Shown: positions 21,166-34,475 of the stretch, piece after piece
Numbering within the stretch: position 1 is the stretch's first letter
How the letters are laid out: the number at the start of each line of letters is the position of its first letter
NCBI RefSeq assembly: GCF_905404315.1
Contig: NC_066283.1
Location: 6,262,001 to 6,326,000, forward strand
Origin: Leptidea sinapis
Lineage: Eukaryota; Arthropoda; Insecta; Lepidoptera; Pieridae
Direction of reading: 5' to 3'
Length of the DNA: 64,000 nt
Program-made: the position numbers and the translations under genes
The notes under the pieces: generated by a model
Told to the model about the DNA's origin: nothing
The model's database searches: none
Seen by the model: the letters and a program-made list of their open reading frames with translations, nothing else

Positions 21166-22882
21166 TATAGCATACTCTAGTGTTATAGAATAAAGAGTAC
21201 AACTACATAATATATACAATAGTCTATTTTAGAGTAGGTACGTTCGGCAACCCTACTTGCCACAGATTACGATTTGTTTTTTCTTTTTCTTTTGTTAAAT
21301 ACTGTATTACCGGATAATGCTTGTTTTATTTTACACACTCTTACACGATATTGACGAATTAAATTTAAATAAGAGTAGGTATAATAATGTATATTTAATA
21401 AATATTTATCATATTGTGTCTTTGTACGTAAATACAAGTACTAGCTATAATATAATATCTACATTTGGCTTCATGTTGTGTCCGTTTTAACCATAAGTGG
21501 TTTAATTTCTACAAATTTAAAATTATACCTAATGAAGTGGTAAAACATATTAATATATTTGTAAACTTAATTCGAGACTCAGACCAAATAAATAACTTAA
21601 TAGCACTGAGTTTTAAACTTTTGCTGTCGTGTAAATTTAACTGTTAAAGCCGTTAATCCTAGATACATTCCTAAAACATGATATTTAACGGTCATTAAAC
21701 GGGCTGTAACAACAGTTATTATATTACTGGATACACACAGGAAAACACATCAGGGTTATCGGACTAATCTATATTCGAATGAAACGCACAACTTTTATTA
21801 ATGTACCGCCATAATTACCGACATGAAGCTTTTTAGTGCGTCACAACTGACACGGTCAATGTACGAGTTTGTAGGACAATAATCTATAAAATGTAACGTT
21901 TCTTCCTTTCCCATTTGAAAAGGAAGGTACTAGAAGTAATAGCAGCCGACTTATGCACCATCAGCAAAGTAGTGATTTAGTATTAATAATGAAACAACGC
22001 TTTCCGTATATATAACTTCCGAAACTTCCACAACTTATCACTTAAATATTACATATCATTGGTTGTTACCGTTTTTTACCTTTTCGTTTTACCGTCACTT
22101 TGCACAACAATGACTGTAGTGCCTCAAGATCGTTAAGGCGTAAGTACGTATCAATGTAATGTCCCGCAATAAATTAAGAATGTTCGTTTTTCGTGGAACT
22201 TGATGTTTTTAAGTGAAACATCTATAAACGCGCTGAGAACATTCTTTTGAGCTTTCACACTCGGCCTTGTAACGCTACGTTCGCTAAAGTCGGCTCGAGT
22301 GGATTGAGGAACACTCATTGGTTGAGTATAGTTGTATTTTGTATTATTATTAACCTCGCCGTAACTACCTATGTCATATCGTTCTGTGTATCCAGGATAT
22401 AAATCCATACATACCCATATAATTACTTACTGCGTGAATCTACGCTAGTAGGGACAACGTTCTACTTACTAGGGCCGCAATGTGCAAGTAAACTTGTTAT
22501 TATTATAAAATAATATCAAAATTTGTAATTATGTTCGTGGACAAATTAAAATCAGGTGAAGTGGGATTGAGTGACGCTGGTTTGTCCTCCTCCTGCATAA
22601 AAAAAGTCAGACAGACATGATCAACAAAACGAATGAATCAACATTGAATCTCTATTGAACCAATCAAACACAATTTATTCTCGTTGTACATTCATTGTTA
22701 ACTATCAATATTTCAATAATAATGTCTGAGAGATTAGCCCCTATCTTAGAAGCGTAGTTTTTTTTTATTAAATAAGATAAATCAAACGTTATCAATGGTG
22801 TCGTATACATTATATAGTTCATGAGTGTAATAACAGCTTTAACCTAGCGCAACTTTCTAAGAAAGAAGCGATTCGCTCGCGA

Positions 22883-23075
22883 TTAGTATGAAACGTGCAT
22901 TGATAGATTGACTGATGACGGCTTTAATTTTGTAAAACACGGAGATAGCCGTAACCCACTACGTTTATCTTCTGTTCACTATCAAACTTAGCCGGATTAT
23001 ACTTCGTTGCCAATCGCGATACTGTAATTACTATTATTTCAAACTTATGTCAAATGACTGCACGTTTCATACTAA
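22883..23075. mobile_element. MITE family L, 193 bp
   Basis: TTAGTATGAAACGTGCA at 22883-22899 is exactly inverted at 23059-23075. Internal text (gatgacggct...cttagccgga.tatacttc) recurs at 18355-18490, and one end recurs at 41735-41775. Confidence 0.78.
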
Positions 23076-25890
23076 ACTAAAATTAAATTTTAACTTATAT
23101 TATGTATATTTACATCCTTTTTGGCTATAACAATATCGCTCTTTTTAATTTGCAATCATTTGAACACGTCATCCATAGACTAGACAATATGGCGTCGGTA
23201 GGTAATTAGGCGGGAAGCCGGCCGGCCAGTAACCACTGTAATTGTATACGGGCAATTCCAGGAAACGGTGAGTGTCGTGGATCGATGGCTGTATAACCAC
23301 TGTCCCTTTGCCTTTGTTACTTTGACTTTCAAACTGCACCTACCTATATTTATGTAGTGTGTATTCTTCGATAGGACGATAATTAGGATTATTATCCTAA
23401 GCATGGTTTATATTAGATAACATACAAATTTTTTTGGTTATAAGTAATTAATCATGTAGGTAAGTAGGTAGATGGCCAAGTTTTCAAAAAATATTATTCA
23501 AAATAGAATTGTAAAATAAAACGCTTAAATCTAAGGAATATAGGTAATAATAGTAAAATGTATTTATCCTCCAGTACGAAACTCAGTTGGCCACTTTTTT
23601 TATATAAAATTATAATATGAATGTAAGTTATTTAAAAAAAAATTAAACATCAAGGTATTTGTGAAAGTTTCACCTCAAGGCCCACCCAAAGGGATAAGAA
23701 GGTTCTCTAAGGCTGAGATCTATAGAGCGGACTAAGACTCTGCTCAGACTTTACTTACGTAAAACATAGCTATGTATAAGTTTAACATAATCTTTGATTT
23801 CGTTTTAATAGTCATTTAACAGCTGAAATTATACTGAGCTAGGGTTGCCAGCTTTTTTTACAAGATATAAAGTATATTCAGTCTGTGAAGAATATTAAAC
23901 AGTATTTTAGAAAAATGAACAGTTTTTTATTTATTTATTGTTTTAAATACATATTTTTTTGAACTTTTCGCACAACTTACTAATTTAATTTTGTTTAAAA
24001 CTTCATAAGCCTCACCATAATTATAACTAAAATTAAAATAAATGAGGTAATTCACGGTCCACGTAAAAAAAGGTTATATGTCCTGAGAATGAGAACGAGA
24101 ACGCATACACTCGCATGTCACTGACAGTCTTGAATATTTGACATTGACAGATTCGTTCAGAATCTCGGTATGATTTGATTGTGGCTCACGCTGTGCAGCC
24201 GTGAGCGCCCTCTGACTAAATAAAACAAAGTGTGAGCGAGTAAGTTTAACACAATGTGTTTGCATGCTGAAAACAGTATTTTGTATACTTTATTTTTGTT
24301 CAACAGTAAAAAGTGTTATACTTTTTACTGTTGTGAAAAACAGTATAATACTGTTGAAAACAGTAGACACCGTAAAGCAAAAGTCAAGTTCGCGTCAAAC
24401 GCGAGTGAGTAAGAGTAATAAACACACTCAGCTAAGTTTTACCTCGGTAAAGTCTGAGCAAAGTCAAAGTCCTCTCTATAGATCTTTACCTTAACCACAA
24501 CCTCAAGGAAACTCTGACTCTGGAAGATGACGAAAAATGGACTGTAACTTTGTATGCATCAGTAAAAATTATTATTATAATTTAAAATTTTACTTGCAGT
24601 AACATTGTCACAGGTTACAAATAGTTCTAGCCAAAATTTCGTGATTAAATTGTTGTGCAGTAAAGTGGCCATATTTGGAAAGCTTCTATTTTCCTTGATA
24701 TCTATACTCGTTCCTGACAGTCAGACAGATATGTATGAGATTCTTCGTACTTTTCTTTTATACTTATAATAAAAGGTATTTCAATTAAAGACTTACTTAA
24801 AGTAGGTAGGTACTTAATGTTTAGTAACAATTATTTTAATAATTAGGTATTTGTTTATGAAATGCACTTTCAAGTTTCACACGTTGACGATAACATTAAT
24901 TAATGTTTAGAATCATTATTAATTAGTATGTATGCAGTATGAACAAAGAAAGTTTATTGTTCTAGAATACTTTATGACAGCAACCAGAGAAGGTATTTAA
25001 ATACGAGTGTTGAGCGTATGTACCTACTTTCGGATAGAAAAATAATGTAGATGCCACTCACAGATTAAGAAAATATACTGTGGCGCTTATAAATACATAC
25101 CTATTTATTATAGGTACGGATGGAACAAATATGCCAAATTGATTTCGTTGATATCGAAATGACTTTGTTATTATTTCAGTTTATAAGTTAGTATTTAGAA
25201 TTATTTTTATTATACTAGCTTATATTTTTATTATATAGACATATGGTAGCCCATTAATTCTAGATATAAAAAATGTGGACGTAGTATTGAAGAAAATATA
25301 TTTTTACGACACGAGACGTTTGGTCACCTAACGGTATGTGATCACCATGAAGCAAGTGAGAACCAGATAAAGGATTCATCGGATCTTTACTAATTCTTCG
25401 ATGCGTTCGTTTTCGAATAACTATACACTGACTCATGTACGGGCAGGATAAACATAACTTATGTTATTTTCGTATGCAGACGACAGAATATTTTTTGGTC
25501 TGTCTGTGCGGCGGCCGGTGTTGAAATAGCTGGGTTTATCTTATTGCGTCGTGCCGGGGTTGTTGGCTGCTCGGATATTTCTGGAATCTCTCCCGCGGTG
25601 ACAACTTTACAGCGCCACTTTACCATAATGTTCGAAGTATTAAAAAAGCACACAAAGGATTCATTGCTTACTGCCACTGTACAAAACATAGACAAACAAC
25701 TTAGATCATTTTTACGTATAGGTATAAATCACTAACCTCTACTATATATACCATTGCCCTGGCGGCTGTCAAAGTGCTTTTGTGCCTGTTTGATATTCGC
25801 CATTTTGGCGCTGTTGGCCATGTAGCGAGAGTCGGCGGTACTAAAACTAGTGGACAACATACATAGATGGGGGGAAAGCATGGGACGTTA

Positions 25891-25985
25891 TGGTTATTGA
25901 TACGCCCTCCTATCACAATGCAGTGCCACTCAGGATTCTTGAATAACCCAAAAATTCTGAGCGGCACTACTTATTGCGCTCGTCT
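25891..25985 (-). repeat. Family A SINE-like repeat, copy 4
   Basis: Fragment with the hairpin region: agtgccactcagg on one arm and ctgagcggcact on the other, so only one arm carries the G-to-A change. Confidence 0.8.
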
Positions 25986-25989
25986 TTTA

Positions 25990-26058
25990 AAGAAATATTT
26001 ATAGTGACGATTCAAAAGCGCCTAATTTAAACCAAATTGAATAAAGTTTATTTGACTT
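25990..26058 (+). mobile_element. LINE 3' tail fragment
   Basis: Short sequence ending ataaagtttatttgactttg, a repeat-type 3' end typical of 5'-truncated insect LINEs. A similar end is at 59770-59793. Confidence 0.5.
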
Positions 26059-26340
26059 TGACTAACTTATTGAAAGTCAAAATTAGCGGCTTAGAACTAT
26101 ATACTACGAATGCGAGGCTTCTTTGCACAGGCAACCACTCTATTTGAGCAACATCTCGTTCAAATCAAAAAAGATTACAAGCTATATTCATGCTTGCTTG
26201 TGAATTTTTATCACGTAGCAGAATTCTCAAGGTCAACGGCTTCTCAGGCCTACACTCGAAGAAACGCAGATTAAATGACTAAGTATCAGTACCTATCATG
26301 GATAGGTAACACACCGCTCGGGTTCAGGGGAGTTTGTAGA

Positions 26341-26415
26341 AGGTAAAATTTTAAAACAAAATTTTATGAACGAAGCGGGGACTCAAACCCACAACCTCTC
26401 GCATTCCGTGCGAGT
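26341..26415 (-). mobile_element. tRNA-derived SINE fragment
   Basis: - strand B box GGGTTTGAGTCCC (26391-26379) followed by GCTTCGTTCATAAAAT. Same tail as the copy at the window start. Confidence 0.55.
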
Positions 26416-27145
26416 GATATTTTTGCTGTGTCTTTTAGTTTTAAGTCTCCTCGTTGATATTTTTACATATTTTGTGCATTAATATTGTTCGTTTGTCAAA
26501 TAAAGTAAAATAAAAAAAAATATCACGGGAGTGCTTATAAAACTCTCTTCCACAGAAATTTCAACTATGAAATTTCCACCAGCACTGCTTCCAACTGTGC
26601 CAACCGTTCGAGTGACGTATCGTCATAAAATCTTGTATGCTTTGTTCAACTCTCAGGTTGTGGCTTCATCTACAGGATCTACTTTACAGTTGACCTGCTC
26701 AACCCCGATACTTGTTATAAAATTTTAAAAAAGATTTTATTTGTGTATTGTTAATAAGAAGTAAGGGTTATTACTTTAAAAATATAACGAATTGTTTGCA
26801 AAGATTTACAAGAGCGACATCTCAAGCCAATTTCCTAATATGCATATATTGGGGTTGAGCAGGTTATCAACCGTAAAGTAGATCCTGTAGATGAAGCCAC
26901 AACCTGAGAGTTGAACAAAGCATACAGAGATTTTATCAACGATGCGCTACTCGAACGGTTAGCTCAGTTGGAAGTGTGTAGGAAATTTCATAGTCGAAAT
27001 TTCTGTGGAAGAGAGTTTTATAAGCACTCCCGTGATATTTTTTTTTATTTGACAAACCAACAATACTAATGCACAAAATATGTAAAAATATCAACGAGGA
27101 TAGAAATAATAAATAATAGAAACTAAAAGACACAGCAAAAATATC
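26416..27145. repeat. Large inverted repeat, ~290-bp arms
   Basis: The left arm 26416-26706 and right arm 26851-27145 are near-exact inverted copies, spaced by about 144 nt. Matching landmarks: gatatttttgctgtgtcttt, cacgggagtgcttataaaac, tctacaggatctactttac and ttgagcaggt. It includes tRNA-SINE text. The right arm has a small insertion (agaaataataaataatagaa). Could be a fold-back element or two oppositely inserted SINE-type copies. Confidence 0.88.
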
Positions 27146-27171
27146 AATAACTGGCATGTACAAAAGATTTA

Positions 27172-27309
27172 CCCCCTTACTCATAATAGTCTGCTAACTT
27201 AAAGCATTGCTAATTCAAACTCTGCGTTCTTCTATTGACCTAAGTCAGAATGAGAAAAAACACTCCTTAGCGGCTGTTCAAAGTTAGCGGACCATTATGA
27301 ATAAGGGGG
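27172..27309. mobile_element. 138-bp MITE family F, copy 1
   Basis: CCCCCTTA...AATAAGGGGG ends with TTA duplications at 27169-27171 and 27310-27312. Internal text cattgctaattc and gtcagaatgagaaaaaacac. Confidence 0.85.
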
Positions 27310-29055
27310 TTAGAGACATACAGATTATTAAAAGTAGTGTTATAAAAATTTTAGTAATTTCTACAAATAAGCTCCCTTAAGCAGATAGTCAATGACATTA
27401 CGACAAAAGCAGTTTGACGTGGAATTAAATAAATTGAGTTGCTGATTTGAGTAAGTGTATTAAATTGGCGACAAATACGATTGATGCAGGGGTGATAAGC
27501 TAGGTTAGTACGGCCACTGGTTGCGCCAGGGAATTTAGAGTGGACTGTATTAATAAAAGGGGTACTCAGGTGAACAGAACAGAACAGGAATCATTGGAGT
27601 AAAGGGAATAGCCAGTACTCAACTCTTCTGCGAGATCCTGGGTTCTTCTATATTCGCCTGAGTGTGCTGGCGAACCACAATATATATTTTGCGGGACACT
27701 TAACGAAGAAATCACTATGATCTCACGGCGGCCAATCAACAGGAATACAAGGATTTCCTGAATTTATAATTAAATGTTGCGGTGCTCAACTTTGGCGTGC
27801 GGTTTTTGACGTAATGTGTGTTACGCCATACGACCATAGATGTCGCGGCTCGCGGTTTATTCTTAATTTCCACCGGCTAAGTTGCTAGGATAAAAGGTGT
27901 AAGGGTTTAAGGAAAAGGTTGTGTGTTAGTTAGTTGTTGGACAACTGGTGTTACCAGACACGATTATGTCTAAAAATGTTGAAGGTACAAACTGTGCGTT
28001 TAGGGATTTTACAATTGAAATTTATTCTTGGTAATAATGAAGTATCCGTTTGATTATAATTATTTTATGAAGTAGCATCGTGTAAATTAATTAATTACTC
28101 AAGTTTAAACTTCTTAGCAATTTCTTGGGCTTAGAAACATGGCCATACTCTCAGCGCGTTTCTTGTTTCTCATCAACATCTGGTCTTAATTATACTGTTC
28201 ACTATCCACCCGTGTATCTATAAAGCGTTATGTTTACATTATGCTATGAATAGCCATCTTGACCGGGGTACCCTTTTCAAGAAACTATTTAGATTCTAAA
28301 CTGGACGTTTTGTAATGGTATTAAAATTTTTAAAAGACATTTTTATCTATTTTCCTTAAGGGAGTTTTTTAAGGACGTAGATATTTTAACCGTTGCCTCT
28401 CAATATATTTATGCCAATGTAATACATGTGCGTTCGAATTTAAATTTGTTTGAAAGGAGGAATGTCACTTACACATTCAACACAAGTCACAAACATTTAT
28501 TGTGTTCTGATTATTATCGTCAAAGAGTATGAACTCTTAAGAAGAATAATTCTTTTATGTTCGCATTTATAATAAAATACCAATTTGCCTGCAAGAATCT
28601 AATAAAATATCCACAAAAATTGTTTTCGTAGAGATTCTATTACAACATAACGCAATGACAAATGAACTCCGACGCAAAAAATACAGTGCACAATGAAGGA
28701 ATCTTATTTGAAATATCCAGTAAAAATTTAGAAGTTGCTTCCCAAAAATAATTTTTTAAAACTATTAGTCAAAAATCTCCGAATTTTCAGCGATAACAAC
28801 ATTCTTTTTTTAATTAATTAAAATAATTAGTCCTTGTCTAAAACTTAAACGAACAATTTTTCAATTTAATATATAAATTTTGAATAAACAAAAGAAAATC
28901 AGTAAAATAAATGCCCATTTGCAGTTTAGCCACATGATCAACACAAATATTGTAGGGTTGGTTGTAGCGTTTACAATCCTAGTCAGACCGCGTCTTAAAT
29001 CCGTAATCAATATTTTAATAAAAAAAAATGATGTGGTGTCGTGGGACACCAGGTA

Positions 29056-29280
29056 GGAACGAAGTTCCTTCGGCTAATGTAGAATCTTCAAAAAGAGGGA
29101 GAAAGAGAAAGGTATTATGCACTACTCGCTTGTGTATGCGACTGTCGCGCCTGCGCACGTCTCATTTAAAGGTTTTATTCCACGGATTTTTTCTTACGGT
29201 TTTACTATCACTTTTTTTTCAGTTCGGTCGCGCAGCAAAATTCCTATCCCCTCCAAGCCTGCCGTAAGGAACTTCGTTCC
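29056..29280. mobile_element. MITE family M, ~225 bp
   Basis: GGAACGAAGTTCCTTCGGC at the left and, inverted, GGAACGAAGTTCCTTACGGC at the right. The outermost 12 bases are themselves palindromic (GGAAC-GAA-GTTCC). No transposase; the two short + ORFs across it are not supported. Confidence 0.7.
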
Positions 29281-29516
29281 AAAAAGGTCTATTACACTGT
29301 CAATGATTGCCAGAATGACAAAAGCGCCTGGTTACTTAGCGAAGCACAGGGAGCGATGCATACTGTCATAATGACAAAATAAGTAATTTAATTTAGATTA
29401 TTACCCAAGTGCTGAATAAATATTGCATTTATATTGTTTCATTGTTTGGTTTACAATAGGATATTATAACATTAATATTATAACGACGAAAAGTTTATAT
29501 TTATTGTATATATTTT

Positions 29517-29654
29517 CCCCCTTATTCATAATAATCTGCTGACTTAAAGCATTGCTAATTCTCACTCTGTCTTCTTCTATTGACCTAAGTCAGAATGAGA
29601 AAAAACACTCCTAAACGGCTGTTTAAAGTTAGCGGACCATTATGAATAAGGGGG
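29517..29654. mobile_element. 138-bp MITE family F, copy 2
   Basis: Same length and ends as copies at 27172 and 44039. Flanks TTT/TTG do not make a clean duplication. Confidence 0.85.
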
Positions 29655-30624
29655 TTGATGGCTGGCAGCATAGAATAAAGAGTAGTAGTACAGAAGTTAC
29701 ACTAAGTATTATGCCTGTCCGTGTTTGAGAACTTTTACTACGATCATATTAAGATATATATAGGAAGAAAATAGTGCGTGGAGTCCGGAGCGCGGAAGAA
29801 GTGAATTTTTGTAATTGGGAAATGAAAAAGGAAGGGGTAGAAATAGATTTTTAGTTAAATCATATTGTTTCCTTAAAACAAACTTTATTAACATTGTTAA
29901 CAATTCAATGTTGATCGCATCTTTTAATTATCATTTTCGAGTGGAGAAACATTCAAATCTATAAGATTTACAATGGGATTATGATAACTACAGTAAAATA
30001 CGAAATGTTTGAGTTCTATTTCTTCAATATTTCTTACAAAAACGACATAAAAGAAAAAAAAAACATCAAAACCCCTCCCCAGGAGCGTTGTACGTTTAAC
30101 GCAACCATGTTGGAAGTCGTATTAGTAGTTTCACTTCAATATGTGCCCTAGAAACTGGATAAAACCGATACTTGCGTCGAATTGAGTGATTGACATGCGA
30201 CCGAATATCTACGTAGAGGATGCCGCGCGCGCATAGGTATGGTTTTGTACCTAAGTGACACACGCCCGATGGAAGCTGAAAATAACGTTTTCAGCGTTAG
30301 AGTTAGTGAGGGGGCCGCGGACGCGACGCCAAGGGATAAAGCGAAGGGGATTCTCCTGCGGACTCAAACTTCGATCTAGCCGTACGCTAAAGGGTAAAAC
30401 AAGTAGGAAAGAGGAAAATGGAAGTTTTTTTTCTTTCAGTATGTCGGAGCGATATTGAAAATGCATAAAACTGAAATGCGTGCGGTAATTACGTATGTTT
30501 TTGAACAATATTACCACGGAAGTTAATACAGGTTTACAGGATACTACAAATATTTTGGAACTGTTATAACAAGTTCCAAGATAAAACGCAGCTACACCAT
30601 CTTCATCCAGAAACAATATGGGCT

Positions 30625-30755
30625 CTCTTTTCTTTTCCATGGAAGAGGGGAACAAACGAGCGTTCGGGTACCTGGTGTTAAGTGATCATTGCCGCCCACA
30701 TTCTCTTGCAACACCAGACGCATTACAGGAGGATTGCCGGCCGTTTAAAAAGGGT
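30625..30755 (-). mobile_element. LINE family B 3' fragment
   Basis: Antisense copy of the far 3' coding end (gagcgttcgggtacc, cacattctcttgcaacacc, gattgccggcc). It directly precedes a second, longer antisense copy, a partial tandem arrangement. Confidence 0.7.
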
Positions 30756-30756
30756 T

Positions 30757-30990
30757 TTTTTTATGGAAAAGGAGGACAAAGCGAGCGTTCGGGTGACCTT
30801 TCAAGTGATCACAACCGCCCACATTCTCTTGCAACAATAGAGGAATAACAGTTAGGTTTTTTGAAGGTACTCGTCGTTTCGTCCTGGAAACACTGCACAA
30901 GTTCATTCCACAGCTTTGTAGTACGTGGAAGGAAGCTCGCTTGAAGTATTGCCGTGCTCTATTAATGACGCCCAGCTTCTTCGAAGCCAA
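30757..30990 (-). mobile_element. LINE family B 3' end, antisense
   Basis: - strand translation includes ARQYFKRASFHVLQSCGMNL and QENVGGCDHLKGHPNARFVL, matching the LINE C-terminus read in sense at 31378-31670 (QEIVGGGDHLTTGDPYARLV). Degraded. Confidence 0.72.
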
Positions 30991-31377
30991 TTTGGCTTTG
31001 CCCTCCAGATGGCCATGGAATTGGCAATCGCTATTGTATTCCGGTATTAGGCGAGGCTTTAAGGGTAGTGTTGTCGTTGATGGGGTTTTTTTACTGGTAA
31101 ACGCGCAAACTTGAGTCTTCTGGGACAGTGGTGGTGGTCATGATTGAATGTCTCGACAAAGGAGTTAATGTTAATGCTACGAAATGAGAAACGGCGAGAC
31201 AAACTAGCAAAAATTGTTTTGTACCATCAAGAATTGTGGGGGACCCAGTGCTCTGTGAACGGCTGGATCACTTGGCGTTGCGTTGAGAAGTCACTTCATT
31301 GTGTGTCGTCTACCGCATTTATCACGGGGCGTGTTCCGAAGAACTGAACTGAACTTTAACCTGATTCCTGCCGCCGA

Positions 31378-31670
31378 ATTCCACCTTCGCACGACACGCC
31401 ACTAGTTAGGATATCATCCCCACCATCTGGATGTGTGGCGGTCCTCCACAGTGCGGTTTTCAAGGAGCTTTCTTCCAACTACTACAAAGCTGTGCAATGA
31501 ACTTCCTTGAGCGGTGTACATGGGTACCTTCAAAAAAGCGCGTACACCTTCCTTAAAGGCCGGCAACGCTCCTGTGATTCCTCTGGTGTTGCAAGAGATT
31601 GTGGGCGGCGGTGATCACTTAACAACAGGTGACCCGTACGCTCGTTAGTCCTCCTATTCCATAAAATCCT
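31378..31670 (+). mobile_element. LINE family B 3' coding end, sense copy
   Basis: + strand reads HHLDVWRSSTVRFSRSFLPT, TTTKLCNELP, then (after a stop) MGTFKKARTPSLKAGNAP and QEIVGGGDHLTTGDPYARLV. This is the 'VRFSRSFLP...LWNELP...TFKK' C-terminal region of a non-LTR reverse-transcriptase ORF. Stops show it is dead. Confidence 0.78.
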
Positions 31671-31702
31671 TTCCAGATCTCGCTTTTAGGGAGACTGCAG
31701 AT

Positions 31703-31812
31703 GAAATGAGTCAAGATAGTATATGTCATAGTTGTCATTATGAAGTATAGCGCCATTTGTTGCCTAGGTGGCATTTGCTGTAGACAGATGTTTTTTAGCG
31801 AAATTTACTGAC
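31703..31812. repeat. MITE family N internal fragment
   Basis: tagttgtcattatgaagt, gccatttgttgcct and gctgtagacag match 5150-5235; the TIRs are missing. Confidence 0.6.
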
Positions 31813-31955
31813 AGTGTCGTCTTCTTTTTTGCACTACATGTGTAGTTTTGGGTTTTAATTTAGAGTATATTGGATCCCAGGTGTTAGATAATGTTACTAC
31901 TATCATGATTCATTTCATTTAACTTCGCCGTTAGAGCAGTAGAGGATTTTTTATT

Positions 31956-32259
31956 GAAGTTATACTTCTTTAGGCGCGTTATGAAATTATGATGAGAGTG
32001 AAATTTTAAGATGTGCGCGCATCACTGTAACACAAAAGTAACAGGGTGAAATTGGTTCCTAAAATTTTCTGCCGCTTGCGACATTCGTTATTTTTTTTTT
32101 TTTGGTTCCTTCGTTTTTTATTCGTTTTTTAATAATTAATTGTCAAAGCCATCGTTGCAAGATTTTTACAATATTGTTCTTTCTTCAAACGTAGAATAGC
32201 ACGAGGAATAAATAATTCTAAGGATTTTTGCTTTGTTAAGCCAAAGAAGTATAACTTCT
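31956..32259. mobile_element. MITE family I, copy 2 (inverted relative to copy 1)
   Basis: Tips gaagttatacttctttagg and ccaaagaagtataacttc. Shares gatgtgcgcgcatcactgta and caattaattatt-type internal text with 10105-10373. Contains poly-T tracts. Confidence 0.8.
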
Positions 32260-32689
32260 TACATACATAAGTACACAAAAACTTTTTTTATCAATTAATA
32301 TTATGAAATAATCACTTTAGTGTGAACATACAGTCAAATACAACACTTATTACACCATCATGCTATCATTATAATAAAACTTTGTATTAAAAACTGCTTT
32401 GAAAACATCCAGAGACTAAAGAGGATTAAGTGATCGGAAACGGAAATCTTAATTTCTTCCATGAAGATGACACATGGCAGCATATTAAATATTGAGTGAT
32501 ATGGAGGTGGTCTAGACTATATTTCGACCACTTATATTGAAAGGGGTTTTGTTCCAATGTTTTATTTTTTTTTTATATTGACACACACAAATTATCTTGC
32601 CCCAAACTAGGCGTAACCTGTACTATGGGTACAAGATAACGATATATTTAATACAAAATACTTACTTAACATACTTATATAAGGTACTA

Positions 32690-33045
32690 GCTGACCCGAC
32701 AGACGTTGATCTGTATATTATAATAAATAAAATAATATTTTTATATGAATTTGTCAATAATATATCATAACATCAAAATTTACTTCGTAAAATATGCATC
32801 CTGCTGTCGTAATGAAATTGTTTCACAGCAGAACTGTCAAACCGTGCGTCAATAAATTCTCTCATGGAAATTATGTATGGACACATCAAAGGAAAAACAA
32901 ATTTGTTGTTTTTATTTAATTTAGCAGCATTTTCCTATTTATTCACATTTTAAACCTTCTCTGGACTTCCACAATCGGTCCAGCCGTTCTCGAGTTTTAG
33001 CGAGACTAACGAACAGCAATTCATTTTTATATATATAGAAGATAT
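32690..33045 (+). repeat. Family C repeat, copy 2
   Basis: From agctgacccgacagacgttg to a TATATATAGAAGATA tail. Close to 19567-19915, with an extra ~45 bp (aaaggaaaaacaaatttgtt...). Confidence 0.75.
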
Positions 33046-34295
33046 ATAAAGTACAGTACGTATATCTTGTAAAATGGTACCCAGGCAGGATGTAAATAGT
33101 ACGTAGTAATGGTACCTACAGAGTATATATTTATATTTTTATTTATTATCTTTATTTAATGAGAAATACAGGCTATGAACGAAGATACTGTATAACAAGT
33201 AATTAAAATTCGTCGTAGCGGTAAATTTCTGTGTGAATGCAACTGGAACAGACAACGAACTACATTGCTAGTTAGCTCAAGCGAAAGACTAGTATGGTTT
33301 AAACTTTTGAAGGTAAATTTAATCAGAAACCAAACCAAAGAGTAGAATAGTATCAATAATAAGTGTTTTACGTTCGCCTTTCAAGCACACAACTATTTCT
33401 ATAAAATATATTCGGATCGTACATTATGGTAACACCGCATAAAACCTCATTCTTGATACGTTGTCGTAATGATCCCACGGTGCATAGGACCTGCGTGCAG
33501 ATCGATTTTGAAAACTAAAACCTCTATATCAAATTCCACTGTACCTACAAATTGAAACCACAACAGGAAACTGCAATCCGAAGAACGGCGCAAAAACGCG
33601 GGCTGTCGACAATTTGGCGCGTCCGCGGTTATTGACCTTCAAATGCATAGATTATAGACTTCACGGAGGTTTTATAACATTTTTATAATTTAGTTACTGC
33701 AATTGACAAATGGCTCACTTAGCACGTCTTGGTGATAGATGTATGAACACGGTCGTCAGCTTAATATTATATATCTATCAGGAATGCCCCTAATTTTCTT
33801 TATCTAGGAAGTTTAACTTCCATTGATTTCTTTTCTTCTAATCTCTTGAAAGAGAAACCCGAGTCAATAATAGTATTTAAGAAGTGGTGTTATATTATAG
33901 TGTATAGAATTTAATAATGATTTGTTATGAAACTATCAAAATGTAGAAAAATAATAATTTTTTACTTTATCTATAGTCAGTTGTACCTTGTTTCAATTCA
34001 AAGTAGGTATTCAGTAATATGCATGTTAGTAGTCTGTATTTTTTTGTAATTTTTATTGTGTTTTGCAATTGTAAGCAAAACGATATGCAACTCTGTAATT
34101 TCCACTTAACTTATTTATCATTTTTAATTTAAAAAAATAATACAAATTAGATCAAATATTATTAAAATATATAAAGCATCTGTAAATTAAATGACGGTTT
34201 GTTATTTTTTTTTAAAGTGATTTCCAAATAAATATACAAATGTAATCCTAGAAGTCAGGGATATCACTTGAATAAATAACAAATTCTTGAGAATT

Positions 34296-34475
34296 GAAAC
34301 AGCGACATCTCAAGTCAATTTCCTAATATGCAATTATTTTGAAATGAAAGTTGAACATAAACATACCAAGATTTACAGATCATCCAGCATACCGACGGTT
34401 GGCCTAGGTTGGTAGAGCGCTGGGACGTAACCCGAGAAAGGTTTGAATTCCGCATCGTCAATAAACTTTATGACG
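34296..34475 (+). mobile_element. tRNA-derived SINE
   Basis: tRNA-like head: A-box-like TGGCCTAGGTTGGTAGAGCG (34400-34419) and B-box-like GGTTTGAATTCC (34440-34451), then GCATCGTCAATAAA. The preceding text gcgacatctcaagtcaattt also occurs at 26814. Too diverged to be a functional tRNA. Confidence 0.65.

Noticed and set aside
22151..22408. 85-codon - strand ORF
   Set aside because: Looks moderately gene-like (few rare residues), but has no homology I recognise, no splice context and no neighbour support.
30251..30655. 134-codon - strand ORF
   Set aside because: No motif; it spans a GC-rich block and the edge of a LINE fragment.
34400..34455. Functional tRNA gene
   Set aside because: A- and B-box-like sequences are present, but no cloverleaf with matching acceptor stem can be drawn; it fits a tRNA-derived SINE better.
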